NCBI GenBank assembly: GCA_965232975.1 | Contig: CBDDRG010000108.1 | Location: forward strand, 1-11,584 | DNA length: 11,584 nt | Reading direction: 5' to 3' | From: CBDDRG01 sp965232975 | Lineage (GTDB): Bacteria; Pseudomonadota; Gammaproteobacteria; Pseudomonadales; Porticoccaceae | Shown: positions 1 through 6,237 of the stretch, in pieces | Numbering within the stretch: position 1 is the first letter of the stretch | Layout: the number at the start of each line of letters is the position of its first letter | Position numbers and translations under genes: made by a program | The notes under the pieces: generated by a model | The model's database searches: none | What the model was told of the DNA's origin: nothing | Seen by the model: only the letters and a program-made list of their open reading frames with translations

Positions 1-574
1 GACGGTGGCGATCGGCGGCGATTCGGCGGCCGCCGTCGCGCTGTTCAAGGTGGTCGCCGGCCAGTGGCCGTGGGGGCGGGGGGAGGTGTTGCTGCCCCGT
101 GGCCAGCCGGTGTATTTCATGCCCCAGCGGCCGTTCCTGCCGGACGGTGCGCTGGCCGCGGTGCTGAGTTATCCCGCGCCCGCCAATCGGTTCGACCGCG
201 ACACCCTGCGCCGCGCGCTGGAGTGTGCCGGGCTGCTGTGGCTGGCGCCGCGGCTGGCCGACAGCGAGCAGTGGGAGCGCGTGCTGCCCCCGCGCACCCA
301 GCAGCGCATCGGCTTTGCGCGCCTGTTTCTGCACCAGCCCAGGTGGGTGTTCATCGAGGAAGCGACCAATGCCTTCGACCCCAACAGCGCGGCGCACATG
401 ATGGACATGCTGCGCTGCCAGTTGCCGAACGCCGGCGTGCTGACCATTGGCTTTCACCCCGGCCGGGAGCGAGAGCACAGCCGCCGCATCGATCTGGTGC
501 GCGTGCAGGGCGAAAAATACCTGTTCCGCAATCCGGATCCGCCCGCGCCGGCCGATCGCCCGCCGGCAGGCTGA
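1..574 (+). CDS. SbmA/YddA-type ABC transporter, C-terminal ATPase domain with degenerate motifs (5' end outside window)
   Basis: This is the C-terminal nucleotide-binding domain of an SbmA/BacA/YddA-type transporter, a family in which one chain carries the membrane domain and the ATPase. The reading frame is open from the left edge, so the membrane part lies upstream. Family hallmarks are the AGQWPWGRGEV stretch after the P-loop (58-91), FMPQRPFLPDG (Q-loop, 116-146), FARLFLHQPRWVFIEEATNAFD (Walker B, 317-382) and a histidine at 455-457 in the H-loop position. The motifs are eroded at constant length. The Walker A slot reads GGDSAAAVA (14-40), with no GKS/T. The signature slot reads LPPRTQQR (284-307) instead of LSxGEQQR. 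The Walker B aspartate is glutamate. The following catalytic Glu (359-361) remains. By inference this domain may not hydrolyse ATP. The protein could work like SbmA proper, which has no ATPase domain and uses the proton gradient. Family assignment is fairly sure; the substrate is unknown (peptides or cobalamin-like compounds in relatives). Confidence 0.8.
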   Translation, partial: TVAIGGDSAAAVALFKVVAGQWPWGRGEVLLPRGQPVYFMPQRPFLPDGALAAVLSYPAPANRFDRDTLRRALECAGLLWLAPRLADSEQWERVLPPRTQQRIGFARLFLHQPRWVFIEEATNAFDPNSAAHMMDMLRCQLPNAGVLTIGFHPGREREHSRRIDLVRVQGEKYLFRNPDPPAPADRPPAG

Positions 575-576
575 CC

Positions 577-1698
577 TCAGGCCCGGAAGGCGTCGGGCAG
601 CCAGCCGCGTTCGACGCAGGCGCGGAAACACCAGGCGGGCGTGGTTTCGGTCTTGTAGCTCCAGAAAAACCAGCCCGCGTGGCGTTCGAAGGTCATCAGT
701 TGGGCGGCGCCAAAGGCGCGATAGGCGGTGGTTTCCTGCAGCGCGTCCATGCGCTCCAGGGCATGGTTGAACGGGCCTCGCGCCCACAGCGATACCACCT
801 TCAAGTCCAGCCCCAGGCTCCATTCGCCGACATAGGTGGGTAGTTGCAGTTCCTGGCGGATGGCGTCGGCCTCGTTCCGCCACTCCCCCGCCACCTTGCG
901 GATATGGCCGTGGATGTCCATATCGATATCGCCGCGCTCGAAGCACTGGTAGCGATGGATATCGAACACCACGTTCGCGAACGCCGGCGGCTGCATGAAA
1001 TCCAGGTATTCGCGAAATGGCCGAAAGCCGTCGTGGAACACCACCGCGACCTGGTCGGCGCGGCAATGGCGGCGGATGCGCTGGTAGGCGTCGGTGTTGT
1101 ACGCCTTCAGGTAGTCGGTCGGCACATCCCAGCGCGGCTCGTTCAACACCTCGATGGCGAGCAGCGCCGGGTGCGCGCGATAGCGCTGGGCCAGGCGTTC
1201 CAAGACCGCAAGCGAGTGCTCGCGGTAAGCGGCCTGGGTGTGCCACTCGCAGACATCCTTGATGCCGCCGTTGTCGAAGCCGTTCTGGCAGCCGGGCGCC
1301 GCGTGCAGGTCGAGCACGATGCGCAGACCCAGCTCGGCGGCCCAGCCGAAGGCGCGGTCGAGCACGTCGATGCCGCCGCTGACGAACGGGTAGGGGTTGG
1401 CACCGTAACTGCGGTGGTAGGGGTAATCCGGCCCGAAGATCCAGTGCCCGACCGGGATGCGCACCGCATTGATGCCGCGTTCGGCCAGCCAGGCAAAATC
1501 GTCGCGGGTGACGAAAGTATCCCAGTGTCGACGCAGGCGCTCCGCCGCTCGCTCACCGAGTTCCACGCACCAGCTGGTTTCGTCGGTGGCGGCCAGATCC
1601 GCGAACAGACTCGGCACCATCCATTTTTCCAGCAGCAGCCAACTGCCGAGGTTGACGCCGCGGACTTTGCCGCCGGGTGTGCCGTCCAGGGCCGACAT
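577..1698 (-). CDS. Glycoside hydrolase family 5 protein, exo-beta-1,3-glucanase-like
   Basis: A 373-residue single-domain GH5 (clan GH-A) glycosidase, a retaining enzyme that cleaves beta-glucosidic bonds. The N-terminal RGVNLGSWLLLEKWMVPSLF (residues 13-32) closely matches the opening of fungal Exg1-type exo-beta-1,3-glucanases (GH5_9). Other conserved segments are the RIPVGHW, LDLHAAPGCQNG and FDIHRYQ motifs. The acid/base is E187 in LNEPRW and the nucleophile is E292 in YVGEWSLG. The frame is open to an ATG at 1755, but I chose the ATG at 1696-1698 because GGAGGA sits just upstream (1705-1710) and the extra 19 residues look non-coding. No signal peptide or membrane anchor is visible, so it is probably cytoplasmic, unlike secreted glucanases; it may act on imported oligosaccharides or beta-glucosides. 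It lies 97 bases downstream of a same-strand SDR and may share its transcript. Its stop is 2 bases from that of the convergent ABC gene. Family is certain; exact specificity is not. Confidence 0.92.
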   Translation of the reverse strand: MSALDGTPGGKVRGVNLGSWLLLEKWMVPSLFADLAATDETSWCVELGERAAERLRRHWDTFVTRDDFAWLAERGINAVRIPVGHWIFGPDYPYHRSYGANPYPFVSGGIDVLDRAFGWAAELGLRIVLDLHAAPGCQNGFDNGGIKDVCEWHTQAAYREHSLAVLERLAQRYRAHPALLAIEVLNEPRWDVPTDYLKAYNTDAYQRIRRHCRADQVAVVFHDGFRPFREYLDFMQPPAFANVVFDIHRYQCFERGDIDMDIHGHIRKVAGEWRNEADAIRQELQLPTYVGEWSLGLDLKVVSLWARGPFNHALERMDALQETTAYRAFGAAQLMTFERHAGWFFWSYKTETTPAWCFRACVERGWLPDAFRA

Positions 1699-1734
1699 GG
1701 CGATTCCTCCCCGATCATCCGACGATCCTCGCGG

Positions 1735-1751
1735 GCCACGACCTTCGTGGC
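1735..1751 (-). other. Hairpin between the SDR and GH5 genes
   Basis: A perfect 7-bp inverted repeat, GCCACGA-CCT-TCGTGGC, sits in the 97-base gap between the two minus-strand genes and about 25 bases upstream of the GH5 ribosome-binding site. There is no T-run on the minus strand, so it is not a classical intrinsic terminator. It could be an RNA processing or stabilising hairpin, or chance in GC-rich DNA. Confidence 0.35.
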
Positions 1752-1795
1752 TCATGGCCCACGATCCGCGTTCTCCGGGGAGGTTAAAATCAACG

Positions 1796-2653
1796 CTATC
1801 CCGGTATCGTGCCGGATTGCTTTACACCTTTGAGCGACTTGCAGTTTGCGGCCCAGTCGTAGCCGTCCACAATCCGCTTGCAGCGCGTTTCGATCAAATG
1901 TTTCAAGCCGGGATCCGTGAAAATATAAAATTGATCGGCCTGCATCGCTTCCAGCACCAGATCGCCCACGATGTCGGGATCAAGACCCTGAGCGAGCATT
2001 TCCGCCGTGCGATCCTTTGCGCTGGGGGCAACGGCGCCGCCATATTCCTCGGGCCGATTGCGTCCGGAATGGCCGATATTGGTGGCGACGATGCCCGGAC
2101 ACAGCACGGAGGCGCCAATATTATCCTTGCGGTGATCGGCCGCGAAGGTCTCCATCATGCCGACCACGGCGAATTTCGTCGCGTTGTAGGGGCCCGCGCC
2201 GCGCAGGCCAACCATGCCCGCCATCGACGCGGTGCTGATGACGTGACCACCTTCACCGTGGGACTGGATCAGCGGCACAAAGGCCTGGAGACCGTACACC
2301 ACGCCCCACAGATTGACATCCACCACCCAGTTCCAGTTGCGCATGCTGCAGGATTCGCTGTACCCGCCCACCGCCACCCCGGCATTGTTGCTGATGACGT
2401 GCACCTTGCCGAAGGTTGCCACTGTTTTGGCGGCGGCGGCTTGCACCGATTCCAGCTTGCTGACATCGACCTGCACGCAGGCGGCGTCAAGACCCTTGCC
2501 CTTAAGTTCGTCGACGGCCTTCTGCGCCGGGCCGGCTTCGATGTCGCCAATCATGACCTTCATGCCGGCGGCCGCAAACGCGCGCGCCATGCCCAAACCC
2601 ATGCCGCTGGCGCCACCGGTGATGAACGCTACCTTGCCTTCTACATTTTTCAT
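1796..2653 (-). CDS. SDR family NAD(P)-dependent oxidoreductase
   Basis: A 285-residue classical short-chain dehydrogenase/reductase, interconverting an alcohol and a ketone with a nicotinamide cofactor in the cytoplasm. Seen in order: the TGGASGMG cofactor loop (residues 12-19), an acidic residue after strand 2 (D37, which usually favours NAD(H)), NNAG (89-92), catalytic S143, and Y156-x-x-x-K160 in PYNATK. A tail beyond residue ~195, rich in residues such as QADQFYIFTDPG, extends the protein about 30 residues past the 250-residue norm. This tail type is common in SDRs of lipid or aromatic catabolism. The start ATG (2651-2653) follows a weak GGAAAA Shine-Dalgarno. It is the first gene of a probable two-gene minus-strand unit with the GH5 glycosidase, although the two functions do not obviously connect. 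It is clearly more distant from the two plus-strand SDRs than they are from each other. The substrate is unknown. Confidence 0.95.
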   Translation of the reverse strand: MKNVEGKVAFITGGASGMGLGMARAFAAAGMKVMIGDIEAGPAQKAVDELKGKGLDAACVQVDVSKLESVQAAAAKTVATFGKVHVISNNAGVAVGGYSESCSMRNWNWVVDVNLWGVVYGLQAFVPLIQSHGEGGHVISTASMAGMVGLRGAGPYNATKFAVVGMMETFAADHRKDNIGASVLCPGIVATNIGHSGRNRPEEYGGAVAPSAKDRTAEMLAQGLDPDIVGDLVLEAMQADQFYIFTDPGLKHLIETRCKRIVDGYDWAANCKSLKGVKQSGTIPG

Positions 2654-2717
2654 ATTTTTTCCGTCTGACGTTGACGTTGCGTCGCCGTACAGGACGCCTT
2701 CGCCGGTTGAATGAAGC

Positions 2718-2730
2718 GGAGCCAGGCTCC
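2718..2730. promoter_or_regulatory. Short palindrome, possible operator
   Basis: GGAGCCAGGCTCC is a perfect 6-bp inverted repeat around one central base, 65-77 bases upstream of the minus-strand SDR start. The position suits an operator for that gene. A palindrome of this size can occur by chance in GC-rich DNA, so the call is weak. Confidence 0.25.
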
Positions 2731-2852
2731 ACGATTATTTTTGCGGTGCCAGCTTTGCCTAATCGGCGAGACGGGTCAAGCGACGGGCCTGATCTGCCTG
2801 TCCGTAGGGCCCTGCATTTCAGCGTGATCCCGTCAATCCCTCTCAGCAGGAT

Positions 2853-2872
2853 GTTGAAAAGTGTTTTTCAAC
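2853..2872. repeat. Perfect hairpin with GTTGAAAA/TTTTCAAC arms (copy 1)
   Basis: GTTGAAAAGTGTTTTTCAAC is an 8-bp perfect stem with a 4-base loop. The same arms recur in a longer hairpin at 7086-7117. It lies between divergent genes, where a terminator would serve no annotated gene, so a small dispersed intergenic repeat or a protein-binding site is more likely. Confidence 0.5.
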
Positions 2873-2963
2873 GGCCGGCCAAAACAACGACATCCGGTGT
2901 ATCAAAGCGCGAACAAGAGAGCTGCTGCCCGGGTCGAGGCCGTCGCCAACGCGCTCCGAGCGA

Positions 2964-2992
2964 TTGATCCGCACGCCGAAGGTGGCCACAAT
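2964..2992 (+). promoter_or_regulatory. Candidate sigma-70 promoter of the kinase operon
   Basis: TTGATC (2964-2969) and CACAAT (2987-2992) are separated by 17 bases; each matches four of six consensus positions. Transcription would begin near 3000 and give a leader of about 56 bases before the 88-residue protein. This is the best match I found in the divergent region on this strand. Confidence 0.35.
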
Positions 2993-3055
2993 TCGCCGGC
3001 TTCAACAGCGTCGCAGCGAACTCCAAGCAATAAGAACTCAGCGGAGGGTCACCGG

Positions 3056-3322
3056 ATGGAACTGTCCAAGGGCGTGGACATGAAGCTCAGCCCGCAGGAT
3101 GAAGACGTGCATCCCGCGACGGCAGCGGAAAATGTGAACGAGAGCATGTGCTCCAACATCTACGCGATCTACGCGTTCGTGCGCCGCAAGCTCGCCGCTG
3201 GCTGCGAGCGGATGACGCGCACCACCGCGGACATGATCGAATGCGACGGCCGGGTCGGTTATGGGCTGGCGGAACACCTCGACCAGATCGTCGATGGCAA
3301 ACCCGTGGGCATCGCGTCATGA
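3056..3322 (+). CDS. Hypothetical 88-residue protein, translationally coupled to the phosphotransferase
   Basis: I do not recognise this family. The ATG at 3056 has a strong GGAGGG Shine-Dalgarno at 3043-3048, 7 bases upstream. The frame stays open further upstream, but without a ribosome-binding site and with implausible sequence. The product is soluble, with no signal peptide or membrane segment. The first 30 residues are polar and acidic. Residues 31-62 look helical (SNIYAIYAFVRRKLAAG followed by MTRTTADMIE) and a short GYGLAEHLDQIVDG segment follows. There are three cysteines (32, 50, 63) without a recognisable metal-binding spacing. Its stop overlaps the start of the phosphotransferase in an ATGA (3319-3322), so the two are probably made together. 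By inference it may be an accessory subunit or regulator of the kinase pair downstream. The reality of the gene is supported by the Shine-Dalgarno and the overlap. Confidence 0.75.
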   Translation: MELSKGVDMKLSPQDEDVHPATAAENVNESMCSNIYAIYAFVRRKLAAGCERMTRTTADMIECDGRVGYGLAEHLDQIVDGKPVGIAS

Positions 3323-4431
3323 GCGGCGCGGACAAAGCGGTAGGGCCTGACGATGCCGCCCTCACGGCTGCGCTGGAGCGGGAGATTCAGATGCATTTGG
3401 GCGCTGGCCTGAGGGCGCCGCTGCGGATCGCCCGCATCGCCAAATTGTCCGGCGGGGCGTCGCGGGAGACCTGGTCCCTCGACGTCGAATCCGCCGATAC
3501 CCATTTTGGTGATGGTGGCCGGCTTGGCCTCATTTTGCGTCGCGACCCCAATAACACCGGCGGCCCAGGAGACGACTGGCGCAGCGGCAAAACCACCTAT
3601 TCACTGACCCGCGACGCCGAGGCCGAACTGCAACGTGTCGTGCACGGCGTCGGTGCGCCGGTGGCGCGCGTGCACTTCGCGCTGCCGCCCGATCATCTGT
3701 TGGGTGCCTGCTATGTGATGGATCGCATCGAGGGCGAGGCGCTGGCGCCGCGCATTCTGAAAGAGGCGCAATTCGCCGCGGCGCGGCCCATCATGGCGCG
3801 GCAGTGCGGCGAAATTCTCGCCCGCCTGCATCGGATCGATATCGGCAAGTTGCCCGCCGGGCTGGTGCAGATGCCGGTGCGCGCAATGATCGGCTATTAC
3901 CGCGAGCTGATGGATGGCATCAGCGATTTTTATCGCACCGAGACCCGCGTCGCCCGCGCCGAGTACCACCCGGCCTTCGAGCTCGCGTTCCGCTGGTTGG
4001 AGCAAAACTGCCCGCCCGATGCGCGCCCGCAGCTCGTCCACGGCGACTTCCGCAACGGCAACTTCATCGTCGGCCCGGATGGCATTCGCGCCGTGCTCGA
4101 CTGGGAGCTGAGCCATATCGGCGACGGCATGGAAGACCTCGGCTGGCTGTGCGTGCGCTCCTGGCGGTTTGGCAACAACGCCAATCCGGTCGGCGGCTTC
4201 GGCAGCAGGGAAGATCTGTTCGCCGGTTACGAGGCGGCCGGCGGCGGCCCCGTCGATCCCGAAGTCGTGCACTTCTGGGAGGTGCTGGGCACGCTCAAGT
4301 GGGGTGTGGTGTGCGCCTTTCAAGCCTACAAGCACGTCTCCGGATTGGTCGATTCGTTCGAGCACGCCGCCATCGGCCGCCGCGCCTGCGAAACCGAAAT
4401 CGACCTGTTGCAATTGATAGAGGAGGGCTGA
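3319..4431 (+). CDS. APH/ACAD10-type phosphotransferase (LvaA-like kinase)
   Basis: A 370-residue kinase of the aminoglycoside phosphotransferase/choline kinase fold, in the ACAD10/11-like subgroup. Relatives act on hydroxyacyl-CoA thioesters, not antibiotics; LvaA of Pseudomonas putida phosphorylates 4-hydroxyvaleryl-CoA. Seen: a glycine-rich nucleotide loop SGGASRE (residues 44-50), a core strand LGLILRRDP, and the catalytic loop HGDFRNGNF (H241, catalytic D243, N248). The metal-binding DWE (261-263) is followed by LSHIGDGMEDLGWL, a signature of this subgroup. I chose the ATG at 3319 because it overlaps the preceding stop (ATGA); the frame is open upstream but only as a shadow of that gene. 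The DUF6285 gene follows with a 1-base gap and its own AGGAGG at 4421-4426. By inference the pair phosphorylates a hydroxyl on an acyl-CoA or carboxylate so that it can be eliminated. Unlike many such loci, no acyl-CoA dehydrogenase is adjacent. Confidence 0.9.
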   Translation: MSGADKAVGPDDAALTAALEREIQMHLGAGLRAPLRIARIAKLSGGASRETWSLDVESADTHFGDGGRLGLILRRDPNNTGGPGDDWRSGKTTYSLTRDAEAELQRVVHGVGAPVARVHFALPPDHLLGACYVMDRIEGEALAPRILKEAQFAAARPIMARQCGEILARLHRIDIGKLPAGLVQMPVRAMIGYYRELMDGISDFYRTETRVARAEYHPAFELAFRWLEQNCPPDARPQLVHGDFRNGNFIVGPDGIRAVLDWELSHIGDGMEDLGWLCVRSWRFGNNANPVGGFGSREDLFAGYEAAGGGPVDPEVVHFWEVLGTLKWGVVCAFQAYKHVSGLVDSFEHAAIGRRACETEIDLLQLIEEG

Positions 4432-4432
4432 C

Positions 4433-4843
4433 ATGCCCCAGGATCGCGCTACTGCGGAAGAACTGCTCGCCGGCGTCGAGGCGTTTCTGCGCACCGACGT
4501 GCTGCCGCAACTGAGCGGTGGCAGTCAGTACAAATGCCGGGTCGCGGCCAACATTCTGAGCATCGTGCAGCGCGAGATAAGCCGCGGCGAAACTGCCGAT
4601 GCGGCCGAGCGCCGACGGCTCGAAACTCTGCTGGGCAGGCACAGTGCCGCACCTGGCGCCGCTGCCGCGCTCGACGATTTAAACGCTGAACTCTGCGCCG
4701 GTATTCGCTCTGGCGCCCTCGACCGCCAGCGCGCGGCGGTCGTCGCACATGTCAAACAGACGGTGCAAGACAAACTGCGCATCGCGAACCCGCGCTACCC
4801 GGGGTTGATCGAAAGCCTGGGCGCCGTCGCCGAAAAGCGATGA
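4433..4843 (+). CDS. DUF6285 protein, probable partner of the phosphotransferase (LvaB-like)
   Basis: A 136-residue soluble protein of the DUF6285 type, typically encoded directly beside ACAD10-like phosphotransferases. Seen: AEELLAGVEAFLRTDVLP (residues 8-25), RVAANILSIVQREI (36-49), an acidic/Arg-rich linker, then a second helical part DLNAELCAGIRSG and a C-terminal QTVQDKLRIANPRYPG. It is probably all alpha-helical. The start ATG lies one base after the kinase stop, with AGGAGG at 4421-4426. In the levulinate pathway as I recall it, the small protein LvaB is required for activity of the kinase LvaA. The same role, a kinase subunit, is the best inference here. It is the last gene of the three-gene operon: a 200-base gap with an operator-like palindrome follows. 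No catalytic motif is evident. Confidence 0.82.
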   Translation: MPQDRATAEELLAGVEAFLRTDVLPQLSGGSQYKCRVAANILSIVQREISRGETADAAERRRLETLLGRHSAAPGAAAALDDLNAELCAGIRSGALDRQRAAVVAHVKQTVQDKLRIANPRYPGLIESLGAVAEKR

Positions 4844-4904
4844 TTTGGACACCGGCTGCGGCCCGGGGGACGCATGAATTTTCGGGTTCGCTACCCGGAC
4901 GCGG

Positions 4905-4924
4905 GATTGGAAGCGCTCCCAATC
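4905..4924. promoter_or_regulatory. 20-base palindrome upstream of the amidohydrolase, possible operator
   Basis: GATTGGAAGCGCTCCCAATC is a 20-base palindrome with nine of ten base pairs matching (the only mismatch is A against C at the seventh pair). It is centred on AGCGCT. It lies 120-140 bases before the amidohydrolase start and just before a TATAGT box at 4940-4945. Size, symmetry and position are typical of a TetR- or LacI-type operator, but no such regulator is encoded in the window. Confidence 0.5.
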
Positions 4925-4939
4925 GCTGGGGTTATTCGC

Positions 4940-4945
4940 TATAGT
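4940..4945 (+). promoter_or_regulatory. Possible -10 box of the amidohydrolase transcription unit
   Basis: TATAGT matches five of six -10 consensus bases and is one of few AT-rich spots in this 200-base gap. No good -35 box lies 16-18 bases upstream; that position falls inside the palindrome at 4905-4924. An activator-dependent promoter, or a repressor covering the -35 region, would fit. The resulting leader would be about 95 bases. Confidence 0.3.
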
Positions 4946-5044
4946 CCAGCCCATTCAAAGCCGGAAATCGTCGCGTGTAGCGGCCTGTTTCAGCAATAAC
5001 AACAACCACTGAGCGGGCGATTCTCGTCGCCTTTCGGAGATAGC

Positions 5045-6190
5045 ATGACCGCAACAAGTAGTGCCCACGGGTTTGTTTTCGACGCCGATTCCCATGTGCT
5101 CGAACCGCCCGATCTCTGGGACAACTACCTCGAAGGCGAATTTCGCGATCGCTCCATCCACATGATCCGCAACCATGAAGGGGTTGAACAGCTGATCGTC
5201 GATGGCGAGGTGATCCTCAAGGACAGCCTGGCCGCGCTCGGCGGCGTCGAGTTGAAGCGCGAGGGGCTGTTCGATCCCAAATCCAGGCTGAGCTACCTGG
5301 ACGGTGCGCCGCCGGCGAGCATGTTCGGACCGGATCGCCTGAAGCTGTACGAGGAGTGGGGCCTGAGCGCCGGTCTGGTGTTGCCCACTATCGGCATTTT
5401 GTGGGACAAGGAGGATGTGCCCCTGGCCAACGCCTATTGCCGCGCCTACAACAACTGGGCCTACGACTTTCAGGCTGCCGATCGCAACCGTCTGGTCCTG
5501 GCGGCGCACCTGAATCTGCGCGATATCGACGGCGCCGTCAAAGAGCTCGATCGGCGCCTGAAGCAGGGTTTCAAGGGCGTGTTTCTGCCGCCGGAGCGGG
5601 TCGACGGCAAGGGCTTTGCCCACCCCCATTTCGACCCGCTGTGGGCGCGCATCGAGGAGGCCGGCGTGCCGCTGTTGACCCATGTGATTGTGCGCACGCG
5701 GCGGCTGGTGACCGGCTTTGCCGGCGACTGGTACGACCGCCCCGCCAACACCACCTTCACCTTTGCGCTGGGCGCGACCTCCCAGGTCATGCCGGCGCTG
5801 ATGGCCATGGTCGTCGATGGGCTGTTCGACAAATTCCCCCGCCTGAAGGTGCTCGCCATCGAAGCCGGCTGCGGCTGGGCCGCTTATGCGATGGATCGCC
5901 TCGACGAAAAGTATCAGCACTTCAAATACGCCGCGCCGCTGAAGCTGGACAAGCCCAGCGACTACTTCCGCCGCAATCTGTGGTTTGTCGCCGAGCCCGG
6001 CGAACGCACCATCGGTTCGATGTTGGATCTGGTGGGCGAGGATCGGATCCTCTGGGGTTCGGATTACCCCCATGTCGATTCCCACCTGGATGCCGCGACC
6101 CATATTCGCGAGAGCGTCAGCCACCTCTCGGAACAGCGCCAGCGCGCCGTGCTGGGCGAGAATGCGCGGCGGCTGTTCCAGATGGACTGA
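5045..6190 (+). CDS. Amidohydrolase family protein (amidohydrolase_2 / ACMSD-like)
   Basis: A 381-residue cytoplasmic TIM-barrel metal enzyme of the amidohydrolase_2 group, whose members hydrolyse or decarboxylate acids and ring compounds. Seen: the first metal site FDADSHVLEP (D15, H17) at the start of strand 1, TH213 in LLTHVIVRT near the middle, an IEAGCGWAAYAMDRLDEKY segment, and WGSDYPHVDSH with D340 and H343 at the last catalytic strand. The FDADSHVxEP plus WGSDYPH combination is typical of this family in catabolic clusters. The start ATG has GGAGA at 5036-5040, only 4 bases upstream. It opens a same-strand series with an SDR 47 bases downstream and a CoA-transferase further on. That company suggests an acyl-CoA or alicyclic degradation step rather than amide hydrolysis. 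The exact reaction is unknown: decarboxylation, lactone hydrolysis and C-C bond hydrolysis are all possible. Confidence 0.9.
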   Translation: MTATSSAHGFVFDADSHVLEPPDLWDNYLEGEFRDRSIHMIRNHEGVEQLIVDGEVILKDSLAALGGVELKREGLFDPKSRLSYLDGAPPASMFGPDRLKLYEEWGLSAGLVLPTIGILWDKEDVPLANAYCRAYNNWAYDFQAADRNRLVLAAHLNLRDIDGAVKELDRRLKQGFKGVFLPPERVDGKGFAHPHFDPLWARIEEAGVPLLTHVIVRTRRLVTGFAGDWYDRPANTTFTFALGATSQVMPALMAMVVDGLFDKFPRLKVLAIEAGCGWAAYAMDRLDEKYQHFKYAAPLKLDKPSDYFRRNLWFVAEPGERTIGSMLDLVGEDRILWGSDYPHVDSHLDAATHIRESVSHLSEQRQRAVLGENARRLFQMD

Positions 6191-6237
6191 GCACGGCGCG
6201 CGCATAAACACATAATCAACTGACAGGGGATGGGCAC

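Larger units (their letters stand above)
2654..3055. other. Divergent intergenic region, about 400 bases
   Basis: This region separates the minus-strand SDR/GH5 pair from the plus-strand kinase operon. The open frames within it have no Shine-Dalgarno and give low-complexity Arg/Pro/Ser-rich translations, so I call no gene. It holds a 13-base palindrome (2718-2730), a perfect hairpin with GTTGAAAA arms (2853-2872) followed by GGCCGGCC, and a candidate plus-strand promoter (2964-2992). The base composition is less GC-rich than the flanking genes. No regulator gene is nearby. Confidence 0.6.

Noticed and set aside
1699..1755. Extension of the GH5 protein to an upstream ATG (19 more residues, beginning MSHEGRGP)
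   Set aside because: The internal ATG at 1698 has a near-perfect GGAGGA Shine-Dalgarno, whereas the upstream one has none and would read through the hairpin at 1735-1751.
844..2668. Two plus-strand open frames (844-1833 and 1457-2668) opposite the GH5 and SDR genes
   Set aside because: They lie exactly opposite genes with complete catalytic motifs, lack Shine-Dalgarno sequences and show no recognisable domain.
2671..2967. A 98-codon plus-strand frame in the divergent intergenic region
   Set aside because: No ribosome-binding site, Arg/Pro/Ser-rich translation with no family resemblance, and it covers the hairpin at 2853-2872.
3319..4431. Aminoglycoside resistance function for the phosphotransferase
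   Set aside because: The HGDFRNGNF and DWELSHIGDGMEDLGWL signatures and the adjacent DUF6285 gene fit the ACAD10/LvaA-like metabolic kinases rather than antibiotic kinases.
4883..4897. Small hairpin CGGGT-TCGCT-ACCCG after the DUF6285 gene as a terminator
   Set aside because: The stem is only 5 bp and there is no T-run after it, so termination is not supported.
4955..6211. A 418-codon minus-strand frame opposite the amidohydrolase, and a similar 390-codon frame at 9563-10735 opposite the flavin oxidoreductase
   Set aside because: Both are antisense shadows of strongly conserved proteins, with compositions typical of complementary GC-rich coding strands.
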